Shown here in pieces: positions 1 through 8,692 of a stretch of DNA of 64,000 bases (its first letter is position 1; every line of letters begins with the position of its first letter). The DNA lies in NCBI RefSeq assembly GCF_004353915.1, contig NZ_SMRP01000011.1, forward strand, positions 131,307-195,306, written 5' to 3'. The notes beneath the pieces were generated by a model. The model had not been told where the DNA came from and ran no database searches. It was given only the letters and a program-made list of their open reading frames with translations. This DNA is from Paraburkholderia silviterrae. Its GTDB lineage: Bacteria; Pseudomonadota; Gammaproteobacteria; Burkholderiales; Burkholderiaceae. Position numbers and translations under genes: made by a program.

Positions 1-546
1 GCGCTGCCATGCCGTGAGGTGGAAGCCCCGCGAGACTTCATCGAGATCGCGCGGCACGGTGCGCAGCGACTGGTAGAAGCTGAACGTCATGTTCCAGGCC
101 TGGCTCGTGAAGATCGCGAAGATCGCCGCGAGCTCCGCGCCCAGCACGCGCGAGGGAAACAGCGCGAGGAAGAACGTGACCGTAAACGAGATGTAGCCGA
201 GCACCGGCACCGACTGCAGGATGTCGAGGATCGGCACCAGCACCTGGCCCGCGCGGCGGCTCTTGGCCGCGAGCGTGCCGTAGACGAGCGTGAACACGAG
301 CGAGGCAACCATGGCCGCGAGCATGCGCAGCGTGGTGCGCAAGGCGTACTCGGGCAGCATCGACGGATCGAGCGAGATCGTCTGCGTCTTGAGCGTGCCA
401 ATGGGCGCCATGGTCTGATGGAAGCCCACGACGGCCATGGCGATCAGCCCGATGATGAGCGGGAACGCCACGAAGTCCCAGCGATTGGGCAGCACGCGCC
501 ACGCCGAAGCGTTGGCCGTGCGGTTCAGGTTGAATCTGAACTCCAT
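1..546 (-). CDS. ABC transporter permease, anion (nitrate/taurine-like) type; N-terminal part only
   Basis: The frame read from 546 towards base 1 gives 182 codons with no stop and leaves the window, so only the N-terminal part is present. It has a first hydrophobic segment at about residues 28-45, further membrane segments near 75-95 and 105-140, and an EAA-like loop (QSLRTVPRDLDEVSRGF) near the edge. The EAA loop is the site where permeases contact the ATPase. The style is that of the duplicated permeases of COG4986, which are inferred to move oxyanions or sulfonates, but the substrate cannot be read here. The ATG has a strong AGGAGG about 7 bases upstream. Downstream partners lie outside the window. 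Confidence 0.8.
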   Translation of the reverse strand, partial: MEFRFNLNRTANASAWRVLPNRWDFVAFPLIIGLIAMAVVGFHQTMAPIGTLKTQTISLDPSMLPEYALRTTLRMLAAMVASLVFTLVYGTLAAKSRRAGQVLVPILDILQSVPVLGYISFTVTFFLALFPSRVLGAELAAIFAIFTSQAWNMTFSFYQSLRTVPRDLDEVSRGFHLTAWQR

Positions 547-1863
547 CAGCGGCCTCCTGGGGCGGATGCATGCACGGCGCCACGTACGCGCGGTGCGCGG
601 CGAGTCGTTCGCATCGAGCGGTTGAGCAGATTGAGCAGATTCATGTCTTGAGGCACCGGCATTTCTGGATGTTGCTGTTTGTTGCTGTTGCGCGGCCCTT
701 GCGCCTCGCCTGCATCGCCATGCGCGATAGCGGCACAGGTGCGCGGGGCCGCGCTTTCTTGTCTATCTCTTGGCTTGCTCTCGCAAGCTACGTCAGCCCC
801 GCGCGCTCCGAAACACCCGTGCGCGCAAGTCTTGCCAGCGCGCGGCGAGTCTCGAATGGCGGCAAGGCGGAGCGGCCGGCGCGCGCTGGCGGGCACCGAT
901 CACATCGGGATGGAGGTTTTGTTGCGTTTGCGGCAGGTGCGGCAGAAGAAGGCCGAAGTTCATGCTGAATCTCCTCGCGTCACGCATTCGCGTGGACGCC
1001 ATGTCGAGAAAAGCCAGCAGACCCGGCTGCGCGCAATACAAGGCCAATTCGGCGCGCTACAGCGGCTTTAAGTCTGCGCGCTTTCCTCAGGGAACGAAAC
1101 AAGGAAGCGGCATAACGGATAACTGTCACTGTCGGACATCGGAACTCCTCATCGTCACGGCGGCACGCGCGGTGGGCCGAATCGGCCTGGGCCATAACGG
1201 CCTGGGCCATGCTGGCCTGCGCCATGCGCGACGCAAGTGGCGGTCCGCGCATCGCACCGCATCGGCTGCCGATGCGCGCAACGAACGGACCGTGCCGCGA
1301 GCGAGACTCGCTCACAGCGCGATATCGGCCTGGTGCTGCGCGCGAAACAACAACGCGGCGGCGCCGGGTCGACGCTATTCAGAGTGCACGGAGATTACTG
1401 CTGGACGCGCACCATCTGCCTGGCTGGCAAGACGGCGGCTGAAAGAAAAGGAGCGCGGACGTCGTGCCGGTCAGGCAGCGAAACTAATCGAAGATCGACA
1501 ACTGCTACTGTCCAAGGCGTCAGCCCCTTTTGTTAAGACGGGCGAATTTTAGTCACGCCCACTGCCGGAAGTCAACACGATTCGCGCCTCGCGTCAAATG
1601 TCGTGCCAATGCCGCCACAAGGCCACTGCACGGCCAGAACAAGTGCGCCACGCGGCCATCCCAAGGCAGCGATCGCGAAGCGGGACGATCCATCGAGCGT
1701 CACCGGCTTTTATCTGGCCCCGCTTGCGATGACGCTCACTTCATTCTGCTTCCAAGGGCGCGGCACGCATGGGGGGCGGATCGTTTGCCAGCCTCACGCA
1801 AAACGCGCAATCCACATGCCCAACACCGTGCCCTCCCCTAATTCCGGCGCCTGCCCGCATGCT
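547..1863. other. 1.3-kb gene-poor leader region
   Basis: I see no convincing protein gene here. Several open frames exist on both strands but are Arg/Ala/Pro-rich and look like GC-driven artefacts. On the minus strand a 56-codon frame (963 to 793, starting MNFGLLLPH) follows a good GAGGAG and could be a leader peptide of the permease gene. At about 1179-1222 a 12-15 bp unit (GGCCTGGGCCAT) is repeated about 3.5 times, and a palindrome GAGCGAGACTCGCTC lies near 1299. No known riboswitch class could be assigned by eye. Confidence 0.4.
793..963 (-). CDS. possible small leader ORF upstream of the anion permease
   Basis: A 56-codon frame starts with MNFGLLLPHLPQTQQ and has GAGGAG seven to eight bases before its ATG, one of the few good ribosome sites in this 1.3-kb gap. 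It points towards the permease gene 250 bases downstream. The first 20 residues look protein-like, while the rest is Arg/Ala-rich and could be chance. No family is recognised. It could equally be non-coding leader sequence. Confidence 0.2.
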   Translation of the reverse strand: MNFGLLLPHLPQTQQNLHPDVIGARQRAPAAPPCRHSRLAARWQDLRARVFRSARG

Positions 1864-2319
1864 TCACGCGCGCTTGCGCATCGACTGCCGTGCGTCACCC
1901 GTGCGCGTGCGCTCCAGCCGCTCGCTCGCCTGCGCCAGCACCCAGAACGGCGCGCTCTGCAACTGTTGGTCGTAGACGCTCACGATGGTCTTGACCGCCT
2001 CGAACTGCGCGTCGTCGAGACGCCAGTCGTCCTCGGCGCCGCCGCGCGCGAAGCACGCGAGGATCGCCTCGTCGGCGCAACGCACCTGCTCGGGCGTCAG
2101 CGCACCGTAGCCCGCGCCGGCAATCGACTGCGCCAGCACATGCGCATGCAGGAGCGCCTGCGCGTCGAGCAGCGTGCCGTCCGCGCGCAACGACGCCAGC
2201 GCCAGATGCACTTGCAGCGCGAGCTCGTCCGCGCTCGCGCGCGGCATCGGCAGCAACTCGGTCTTATTGCGCCGGGCGCGGGTGGTCTGGTGCTGCGGAA
2301 AAGGGATCGTCTTGGCCAT
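1864..2319 (-). CDS. conserved hypothetical protein, small, soluble
   Basis: A 151-residue protein starts at MAKTIPFPQHQ. A basic N-terminal stretch (TTRARRNKTELLP) is followed by helices rich in Ala, Leu and acidic residues, with no signal peptide or membrane segment. Proteins of this look in Burkholderia are often labelled Fis-family regulator, but I see no clear helix-turn-helix and do not assign that role. In-frame ATG codons exist three and more codons upstream. The chosen start has no strong ribosome site, so the N-terminus is uncertain. It is followed by intergenic DNA and is probably monocistronic. Confidence 0.6.
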   Translation of the reverse strand: MAKTIPFPQHQTTRARRNKTELLPMPRASADELALQVHLALASLRADGTLLDAQALLHAHVLAQSIAGAGYGALTPEQVRCADEAILACFARGGAEDDWRLDDAQFEAVKTIVSVYDQQLQSAPFWVLAQASERLERTRTGDARQSMRKRA

Positions 2320-2466
2320 GTCGCACATCGGGGTCCATTCAGGTGCATTCAGCCGCATTAACGGCACGCGGCGCCCAAGGTTGAGCGCCGCAGCGTGAGA
2401 TGGATGTAACGAATGGTGACGACCCGGCGCCGGTGCGCGCCCGCGAGCCGCCGCGCCTGCCTTGCA

Positions 2467-2919
2467 CTAGCGCGCCTCGTCGGACCCGCGGCGGGCCGCC
2501 ATGAAGGCCTCCACGTGGCGGATGGCCGCCTCGCATTGTTCTAGTGTCAGATGGTGGATCGACGGATTCGGCAGGTCGAAGCCGAGCTCCTCGGCGAGCC
2601 AGCGCAGCGCGCGGCCGCGGGCCTCGAAAACGTTCACCTTGTCGCGCCGCACCTTGGCGGCGACGAGCGGTTCGAGCACATCGTGCAGGCGGCTCTTGGC
2701 CTCGCGCAGCGCGGCATTGGCGAGCCGCCCGAGCGGCACGTTGCGCGTGCTGCGCGCGGGCACGCCAATCCATGCTTCGCAGGCCGCGCAGACCCAGAGC
2801 GGGCCGTGGTCGTCGCGATACGGATAGGCTTCGTCGCCGTAGCGGGCGAGCAGCGCCTTCGCGCCGCAGTAGTCGCATAGCGGCTGCGGCAGCGCCTTGA
2901 CCGGTCGGCCTACGCGCAT
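2467..2919 (-). CDS. DUF3268-type zinc-finger protein
   Basis: This is a 150-residue protein. Two CxxC pairs (LCDYCG, C15/C18, and VCAACEAW, C44/C47) are separated by an aromatic loop (YPYRDDHGPLWVC) and followed by PLGRLANAALREAKSRLH, the layout of the DUF3268 family often found near phage genes. The C-terminal half is helical and ends in a conserved-looking segment (LTLEQCEAAIRHVEAFM). The start MRVGRPV is preceded by GGGAG. A longer open frame continues upstream but looks non-coding. The function is unknown; nucleic-acid binding by the zinc knuckle is a guess. No other phage gene lies beside it. Confidence 0.7.
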   Translation of the reverse strand: MRVGRPVKALPQPLCDYCGAKALLARYGDEAYPYRDDHGPLWVCAACEAWIGVPARSTRNVPLGRLANAALREAKSRLHDVLEPLVAAKVRRDKVNVFEARGRALRWLAEELGFDLPNPSIHHLTLEQCEAAIRHVEAFMAARRGSDEAR

Positions 2920-3115
2920 GCGGGGCTCCCGAGGGTGATGATCGATGGTTGCATAAACACTTGCTTGCGTGATGGTGATTGCGTTTGCTGTGTAGCGGCG
3001 TTGCAGCTGGTGCACATTGGCGTGACGGCCCGGTGGGGCGGGAAGAACGCGCGCCTCGGCAAAAGGATACCGGGACATCCGCCGTTTGGGCTGCGTGCGT
3101 CTTCCAGCGCTTCGC

Positions 3116-4381
3116 TCACCCCGCGCCTGCGGCGGCGCGCGTCTCCTCGTTCTCGAGCGAGCGCGTCTCGCGCAGGGCGGGAAAGAGCTTCATCCACAGC
3201 AGCGCCACGCCGATGGTCGCCACACCGCCCACCAGCACCGCGGGCTGCGCCCCCCACCATCCGGCGGTCAGGCCCGACTCGAACTCGCCCAACTGATTCG
3301 AAGTGCCGATGAAAAGCGAGTTGACGGCGCTCACGCGTCCCAGCGTGTGCTCGGGCGTGCGCAGCTGCACGAGCGACGTGCGCACGACCACGCTCACCAC
3401 GTCCGACGCGCCGAGCACCGCGAGCGCGACAAGCGACACGGCGATGTTGTGCGACAGCCCGAACGCGATGGTCGCGCAGCCGAACACAATCACGCCGCCG
3501 AACATCGCCAGGCCGGGACGCCTGCGCAGCGGGAAATGCGCGAGCCAGATCGAGCCCGAGAGCGCGCCCACTGCCGAAGCCGAGCGCAGCAATCCCAGTG
3601 CCAACGGGCCCGCATGCAGGATGTCGCGTGCGAAGACGGGCAAGAGCGCCGTCGCGCCGCCGAACAGCACGGCAAACAGGTCGAGCGAGAGCGCGCCGAG
3701 AATCACGGGCTGCGATCGGATGAAGGCGATGCCCGAAAACACCGAGGCGAGCGTGACGGGCGCGCGGGCGGCGGGCCGCGTCTGCAGCGGAACGCGCGCC
3801 GAAAGTATGGCGGCCACGGCGAACGACAGTGCGCACACGAGATACGCGGGCCCCGCACCGACGCCGTAAAGCAACCCGCCCAGAGCCGGCCCGACGATCT
3901 GCGCGGTCTGGCTCGCCGAGGTCGACCAGGCAGTGGCCTTGGGCAACTGCGCGCGCGGCACCACGGCGGGCAGCAGCGAAGACATGGCCGGCGACTCGAA
4001 CGCGCGCGCCGCGCCCACGCAGGCCGCCAGCGCATAGATGACCGGCGCGCTCAGCCAGCCTCCGAAGGTGCCGCACGCGAAGGTGAGCGCGGCGGCGCAC
4101 TCGATGCCCTGGCAAACGGCGGCGATGCGCCGGCGGTCGTAGCGGTCCGCGACATGGCCGACGACGAGCGTGAGGAGGAACATCGGCAGGAACTGCGAGA
4201 GGCCGACGAGGCCGAGCGCGAACGCGCTCTTCGTGAGCGCATAGACGTGCCAGCCCATTGCGACGGCGAGCATCTGGAACGACATCGAGGCGAGCACGCG
4301 TGCGCCCCAGAAGCGCTGGAAACCGCGATTGCGCGCAAGACGCCCGGGCGCAGCCTCGGGTGCGGACGAAGGTGTGTTCAT
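3116..4381 (-). CDS. MFS transporter, EntS-like exporter
   Basis: The protein has 421 residues with about 12 hydrophobic segments. Its cytoplasmic loop between TM2 and TM3 carries the MFS signature GHVADRYDRRRI, and the second-half repeat is degenerate. The long, evenly spaced helices and the sequence style (QRFWGARVLASMSFQMLAVA at the N-terminus) match the enterobactin-exporter-like MFS branch common in proteobacteria. The substrate is unknown. The start MNTPSSAP was chosen because the upstream extension (Cys/Arg-rich) is not membrane-like. The C-terminus ends with a charged Glu/Arg tail. No siderophore genes lie beside it, so an export role for another compound is possible. Confidence 0.85.
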   Translation of the reverse strand: MNTPSSAPEAAPGRLARNRGFQRFWGARVLASMSFQMLAVAMGWHVYALTKSAFALGLVGLSQFLPMFLLTLVVGHVADRYDRRRIAAVCQGIECAAALTFACGTFGGWLSAPVIYALAACVGAARAFESPAMSSLLPAVVPRAQLPKATAWSTSASQTAQIVGPALGGLLYGVGAGPAYLVCALSFAVAAILSARVPLQTRPAARAPVTLASVFSGIAFIRSQPVILGALSLDLFAVLFGGATALLPVFARDILHAGPLALGLLRSASAVGALSGSIWLAHFPLRRRPGLAMFGGVIVFGCATIAFGLSHNIAVSLVALAVLGASDVVSVVVRTSLVQLRTPEHTLGRVSAVNSLFIGTSNQLGEFESGLTAGWWGAQPAVLVGGVATIGVALLWMKLFPALRETRSLENEETRAAAGAG

Positions 4382-4493
4382 GAACGGCAGGAAGGGCGCG
4401 GCGCGCGGGCGACGTGCGAAACAGCAGATTTTAAAGCAGCGGGCCTGACGCACCGGCGAGCCCCGATTGATGCGCGCGACGGATTACTGCCAT

Positions 4494-4517
4494 CGATATA
4501 TACATTAGAATACAACG
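4494..4517. promoter_or_regulatory. candidate ModE box 1
   Basis: A 24-bp dyad runs CGATATATAC at the left arm and GAATACAACG at the right. The outer CG and the ATAT / ATAC blocks sit at the same positions as in two further 24-bp sites at 5410 and 8693 in this window. Its pattern (CGTTATAT, about 8 bp, ATAACG) is that known for ModE operators. It lies 60 bp upstream of the gene at 4577. Confidence 0.5.
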
Positions 4518-4576
4518 AACCCGTCGGGCCTCCCGATGTGCGATCCGGAATCCATCAGTCAGAAAGAGGTGCTTGA

Positions 4577-5293
4577 GTGAGCCGTCGGCCCTTGGCGACG
4601 AATGCAGCGGGAAGCGCCCCGAGCACACCTGCCACGCTGAACGCCATGCCGCCGCGCGCGGCGTCGCCGTGCGGCGCACCAGCGCCTGGCGTGCGGGAAG
4701 CCGGCGGGCGGGCAACTGACATACAGGCGTCTGCCATACAGGCAGCCGACATACGGGCGACCGACATGCAGGCAACCGGCATGCGGGCACCCGACGCCGT
4801 TCCGGCCACGTTCACGATCTTGCGCCCCGCGTCTGGACATGAGCGCGCGGAACAGATTCGCGACATCATTGACGCCTTCCGGCGCCTGCGCGAGAGCATC
4901 GAGCGCTTCAACCGCATGTTCGCCGCCGCAGCGGGCGAGCCGCAGCCGCGCGGTAACAGCGGCGCTTCGCTACAGCCGTTGCTCACGACGCTGGCGCGTC
5001 GCGTCGACGGCGCGCGCTTTGCGCGGCATCGCGAACTCAAGCGGGCGATTCGCGACGCGCGCCGCCTCGACAAAACCCGCGACGCGCTGTTCTCCGACGC
5101 CTTCTGCCTCGATACCGACGCCATGCGGCGAACCGCAGCGGAACTGGAGCGTCTCGATACCGCGTTCGTCCGGCTCGGCGTCGGGCATGTGCTCGCGCAA
5201 CATCTGGAAGACGCGCGCACCACTCCGGGCGACGCCGCAGCGAAACCGGCAGTTGCCGGCGCAGCCGCTGCCATGCAAAGGGACGCCGCCTGA
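4577..5293 (+). CDS. helical hypothetical protein with pentapeptide-like repeats, putative Mo regulon
   Basis: A 238-residue protein starts at a GTG with AGAGGTG just upstream. Residues about 44-66 form five five-residue repeats (ATDIQ, ASAIQ, AADIR, ATDMQ, ATGMR) encoded by a 15-bp tandem repeat. The rest is predicted helical and charged (DIIDAFRRLRESIERFNRMF, then RHRELKRAIRDARRL), with no membrane segment. I do not recognise the family. The opposite strand is also open, but its product is Cys/Ser/Arg-rich and lacks a ribosome site. A candidate ModE box upstream and the DUF2325 gene downstream suggest a molybdenum-linked role; that is inference. Confidence 0.55.
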   Translation: MSRRPLATNAAGSAPSTPATLNAMPPRAASPCGAPAPGVREAGGRATDIQASAIQAADIRATDMQATGMRAPDAVPATFTILRPASGHERAEQIRDIIDAFRRLRESIERFNRMFAAAAGEPQPRGNSGASLQPLLTTLARRVDGARFARHRELKRAIRDARRLDKTRDALFSDAFCLDTDAMRRTAAELERLDTAFVRLGVGHVLAQHLEDARTTPGDAAAKPAVAGAAAAMQRDAA

Positions 5294-5409
5294 GCCACCG
5301 CGCGCACGCGAGCCGATGCACGCGCGCCAGGCACCGTCAGACAAGCGCCGCCAGCCCCGCGCCATCCGGCACGTGAGCGCGCCGCCTGCGGCGTTCAGCG
5401 GCCCGATCT

Positions 5410-5433
5410 CGTTATATTCCATGGTATATTGCG
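5410..5433. promoter_or_regulatory. candidate ModE box 2
   Basis: A 24-bp dyad CGTTATATTC-CATG-GTATATTGCG lies 85 bp upstream of the DUF2325 gene. It has the same length and the same conserved positions as the sites at 4494 and 8693. It is the closest of the three to the textbook ModE half-site CGTTATAT. Confidence 0.6.
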
Positions 5434-5518
5434 ATTTCGGCAAGCAGCCGCGCGTCATCGCTAACGGCTGCGCCACGCGCATCGCCATCCCGCGTTCCCA
5501 ACCGGATCAGAGGTCACC

Positions 5519-6856
5519 ATGCACGCACCGCCGTTTCGCCTCGCCCGCACGCCGGGCGCCGCGACGCCGGACGAGGCGCCGCATCTGCGCGCCTTCGCCC
5601 CCGCCGCCGCCTGTTGTGGCCCTTCTCAGGCCGAGCTGGACCGTTCGCGGCGCCGCACGCGGCTCGCCGATCTCGACGCGCATTTGCACTGCTCGATCAT
5701 CGGCACCTGTCTTTCCACACACGAACTGCGCAAGCTCGTGCCGAAATACACGCCGCTCGACGGCCAGCATGCGAGCGATCTCGAGATTCACCACAGCGCG
5801 GTCGAACACGCGATCCAGGGCGGCGCGCTCTGCAAGGCGCTGCAAAAAGCGCTCGACACGCGTTACGCCGGTGCGCTTCGGCGCTTTGCCGCCGCGCGAG
5901 ACGTCGACGCCGTTCTCGCGCTCTGGAACGAAGCCCGCGCGAGCGGCGACATTCCCCCCGCCTACTGGGCGCTGATGACTCATCCGGCCACGACGATGGA
6001 GGTGCGCCAGGCGGCGTTTGGCGACCTGCACATGCTCTCGCACCTCGTGGGCGCCGCGAACCGTGCGGATCTGCGCCGCCTCGTGGCGCTCGAGGAAGAA
6101 AACGCTGCCTTGCACGCGAAGATCGAGCGCCAGCAGTTGCGTCTGAACGAGATGAGCCGCGAGCGCGACGACGCCCGCAAGGCGCTCGACGAGCAGTCCG
6201 CGCACGCGGCTGCGCGGTCCGAAGCGCAGGACAACGCGCACGACCAGGCGGCGCCGCGGATTGCGGCATTGCAGGAGGCGCTGGCTGCCCGCGACGCGCG
6301 GCTCGCGCTGGAAACGACCCGCCGCGAAGCCGCCGAGCAGCGCGCCGCCACGGACGCGAGCACCCTGCAAACGTTGCGCGCGCAACTTGACGAAGCGCAC
6401 GCGCTGATCGATGCCCTGCGCGCCGAGGCGCACGCGATGGAAACCGCGGCGCAGCCCGACGACGAAGACGCGCCGCGCGCACTGCCGCGCGAGACGCTCA
6501 AGGGACGGCGCATCGTCTATGTGGGCGGACGCCCCGGATCGAATCACGCGCTGCGGCGCTGGGTGGCCGCGGCGGGCGGCGAGCTCACGGTGCACGACGG
6601 TGGTCTCGAGGACCGCAAGGGTCTGCTGGCGGCCTCGCTCGCAAGCGCCGACCTGGCCGTGTTTCCGGTCGATTGCATCGACCACGATTCGATGGCGACG
6701 CTCAAGCGCGTGTGCGAGCGGCACCGGGTGAGCTGGCACCCACTGCGCACTGCGAGCCTCGCGAGCTTCGTCGAATTGATGATGCGGTTGCACGTGAGTC
6801 CCACGCCAGCGCTGACGGCCGTGCCCGTCTCGCGGTTCTGCCTGCGCCACGGCTAG
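5519..6856 (+). CDS. DUF2325 domain protein with central coiled coil
   Basis: The protein has 445 residues. The N-terminal half (about 40-165) is a helical region with conserved-looking CSIIGTCLSTHELRKLVPKY and PPAYWALMTHP. Residues 175-310 are a long charged coiled coil. The C-terminal 325-430 is a DUF2325 domain (GRRIVYVGGRPGSNHALRRW, then SADLAVFPVDCIDHDS), a small Rossmann-like fold of unknown function. The ATG is preceded by GAGGTCACC. No membrane segment is seen. A candidate ModE box upstream and a ModE/NifQ/molbindin block next door suggest control by molybdenum or tungsten; any biochemical role is unknown. Confidence 0.75.
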   Translation: MHAPPFRLARTPGAATPDEAPHLRAFAPAAACCGPSQAELDRSRRRTRLADLDAHLHCSIIGTCLSTHELRKLVPKYTPLDGQHASDLEIHHSAVEHAIQGGALCKALQKALDTRYAGALRRFAAARDVDAVLALWNEARASGDIPPAYWALMTHPATTMEVRQAAFGDLHMLSHLVGAANRADLRRLVALEEENAALHAKIERQQLRLNEMSRERDDARKALDEQSAHAAARSEAQDNAHDQAAPRIAALQEALAARDARLALETTRREAAEQRAATDASTLQTLRAQLDEAHALIDALRAEAHAMETAAQPDDEDAPRALPRETLKGRRIVYVGGRPGSNHALRRWVAAAGGELTVHDGGLEDRKGLLAASLASADLAVFPVDCIDHDSMATLKRVCERHRVSWHPLRTASLASFVELMMRLHVSPTPALTAVPVSRFCLRHG

Positions 6857-6916
6857 GCGGCGCACAATCGTGCGCCCGCCCGAAACCGCGCATGACGCAC
6901 GTGTGCGGATGCGGGC

Positions 6917-7315
6917 TCAGCCCTTCACGAGTTTCTTCAGCGCTTCGATTTCGGGCGCGCATGCGGCGGCGGCCCGCGCCTCGATACCGCGATAGAGGCG
7001 AATGATCTCTTCGCCCACCGGCGTGAGCGTGCTGCCCCCGCCGCTTTGTCCGCCGTGCTCGGACACCGTGGCCGGCGATTCGAGCGCGCGATTGAGTTCG
7101 TCCATGAGGAGCCAGGCGCGCCGGTACGACATGCCCAGACTGCGCGCCGCCGCGGAAATCGAGCCATGCTCGCGCACGGCTTCCAGCAATTGCACCTTGC
7201 CTGGCCCGAGCGCGATGGTGCCGTCCTGCATGACGCGCATGCGAAAACGCACTTCAGGCTCGCTGCGCCGTGTCGACGCACTGCCCTGAGTCTGATCTTT
7301 TTGGGGTGGGGTCAT
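6917..7315 (-). CDS. ModE-like regulator, DNA-binding domain only
   Basis: This 132-residue protein has a winged helix-turn-helix of the ModE N-terminal/LysR kind (VQLLEAVREHGSISAAARSLGMSYRRAWLLMDELN, about residues 40-75) and the wing region TLTPVGEEIIRLYRGIE. Full-length ModE of E. coli has about 262 residues and ends in two molybdate-binding TOBE domains; these are absent here. A stand-alone molbindin is encoded in the same direction upstream (8065-8493), so sensing may be split between two proteins. The start MTPPQKDQ was chosen; upstream in-frame starts give a non-conserved extension. It is probably the last gene of the molbindin-nifQ-modE unit. Confidence 0.8.
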   Translation of the reverse strand: MTPPQKDQTQGSASTRRSEPEVRFRMRVMQDGTIALGPGKVQLLEAVREHGSISAAARSLGMSYRRAWLLMDELNRALESPATVSEHGGQSGGGSTLTPVGEEIIRLYRGIEARAAAACAPEIEALKKLVKG

Positions 7316-7380
7316 GGGCGCAAGCATACACGAAGGTCCAGCCCGAATAGCCCAGGCCGGGCGGCTGACCGCCCTGCTGC

Positions 7381-7992
7381 TCAATGCCCTTGCGGAAAGC
7401 AGAAGCCAAAATCCTCACAGCCCGGACAACCCGGCGCGGGCCCCGGCACGCCGCCGGTGGCTCGTGCAAGCTCGCGCGCGAGCAGTTTCTTCCAGCGCAG
7501 GCCTTCGCGATTGCGCGCGACGACTTCCGGGAAAAAGCGCGTGAGCATCGCTGTGACGTCGTCGCGGCCAGCGAGGCCCAGATCGCGCCACAGGTGATCG
7601 GGACGCAGGCACGCATGCGCGAGGATCGTGGCGAGACACTGGGCATCGGCCGCATCGACGTCGGGCGCGGCGAGGCCAATCAGGAATTCGCGCATCGAAG
7701 CCACGAACGTGGCGTGCGTTGCATCCACGACCGGCGCCCGATGCGGAGGATGCAGCCATGGCGCCACCGCGTCCGCCACGAAATACCGCTGGGCGAGCGC
7801 CGTGAACGCGTGCGCCGATAACCCCAGCAGCGCCAGTTCGCCGCGCACTTCGCGCGCCGCCACGAGCCGCGCGAACAGCCACGCGTCGCCGCAGCGCGCG
7901 CCGCCGGGCACGCCGGTCAGGCGGTCGCGGCAGGCCGCCGCAAGGCGCTCGAAATCGGGCGCCGCCGCGTGGCCGTGCGTGGTCCCGGTCAT
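7381..7992 (-). CDS. nifQ: NifQ family protein, molybdenum delivery
   Basis: A 203-residue protein. The C-terminal segment RWKKLLARELARATG, followed by GCPGCEDFGFC, matches the end of NifQ, an iron-sulfur/molybdenum protein that feeds Mo to FeMo-cofactor assembly. The family motif is Cx4Cx2Cx5C; here only CxxCx5C is seen and the expected first Cys is a Gly. The middle (LATILAHACLRPDHLWRDLGLAGR) also fits the family. No nif structural genes are in the window, so the role could be a general Mo carrier. It lies 72 bp after the molbindin gene and 65 bp before the ModE-like gene. Confidence 0.8.
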   Translation of the reverse strand: MTGTTHGHAAAPDFERLAAACRDRLTGVPGGARCGDAWLFARLVAAREVRGELALLGLSAHAFTALAQRYFVADAVAPWLHPPHRAPVVDATHATFVASMREFLIGLAAPDVDAADAQCLATILAHACLRPDHLWRDLGLAGRDDVTAMLTRFFPEVVARNREGLRWKKLLARELARATGGVPGPAPGCPGCEDFGFCFPQGH

Positions 7993-8064
7993 GTCGGTCG
8001 CGGTTGCGGCTGTGCGCGCCGGGATCGGCGTTCGAGCCGCTTGAGCGCAGGCTGCACGCGCAAC

Positions 8065-8493
8065 TCAGGCGTCCACGCCCACGATCACGCTCGACGCCTT
8101 GAAGAGCGCCGAAGCCGCCTTGCCCGCTGCCAGGCCGAGGCGGTCCACGCTGTCGTTCGTGACGATGGCCGCGATCTGCGCGCCGCCCGGCGCAGCGATC
8201 ACAACCTCTGCGTTCACGGCGCCCTTCGTGACCGAAGCGACGGTGCCCGCGACCACGTTGCGCGTGGAGACCTTGCTTGCGTCGCCGTCGACCATCAGGA
8301 TCACCGACGAAGCCTTCACGAGCGCAAACGCGCTCTTGCCAGCAGCCAGGCCCAGCGACGCGGCGCTGCCATGCGTGATGATGGCGACGATCTCGAGGCC
8401 ACCGTCCGCGCGTAGCGTGACTTCGTCGTTGACGGCGCCGGCCTTGACCGCGGCGATCTGGCCGGTGAAATGATTACGGGCGCTGGTACGCAT
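8065..8493 (-). CDS. mop: molbindin, two TOBE (Mop) domains
   Basis: The 142-residue protein is made of two tandem Mop repeats of about 68 residues, each with the signature ARNHFTGQIAAVKAGAVNDEV / TRNVVAGTVASVTKGAVNAEV and ending in FALVKASSVIL / SALFKASSVIV. Molbindins bind several molybdate or tungstate ions as oligomers in the cytoplasm and act as buffers. The ATG at 8493 has a perfect AGGAGG. It is divergent from the binding-protein gene at 8733, and the intervening 240 bp contain a candidate ModE box. It is first gene of the molbindin-nifQ-modE unit. Confidence 0.9.
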   Translation of the reverse strand: MRTSARNHFTGQIAAVKAGAVNDEVTLRADGGLEIVAIITHGSAASLGLAAGKSAFALVKASSVILMVDGDASKVSTRNVVAGTVASVTKGAVNAEVVIAAPGGAQIAAIVTNDSVDRLGLAAGKAASALFKASSVIVGVDA

Positions 8494-8692
8494 GATTGCC
8501 TCCTGTTGAACCGCACGCTGAGTGCGGCCCCATGCAAAGTTGAGATTTCGCGAAACGACGCAACAACCGGCGCGGCGCGCGCCGGCGAGATGTCCGAATG
8601 CAGGTGCCCAGTGTAGCCGCGCGGCCGGATCACGCACAGGTGTTATCGAGAAGATTGGCCATGTGGCCAGGTGCATGAACCCGACAGTCCGT

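Noticed and set aside
770..1552. A 260-codon open frame in the 1.3-kb gap
   Set aside because: Basic low-complexity product with no ribosome site; typical GC-rich spurious frame.
4555..5334. A minus-strand frame covering the gene at 4577
   Set aside because: Cys/Ser/Arg-rich repeat product and no ribosome site; the plus frame has a good start and a helical protein.
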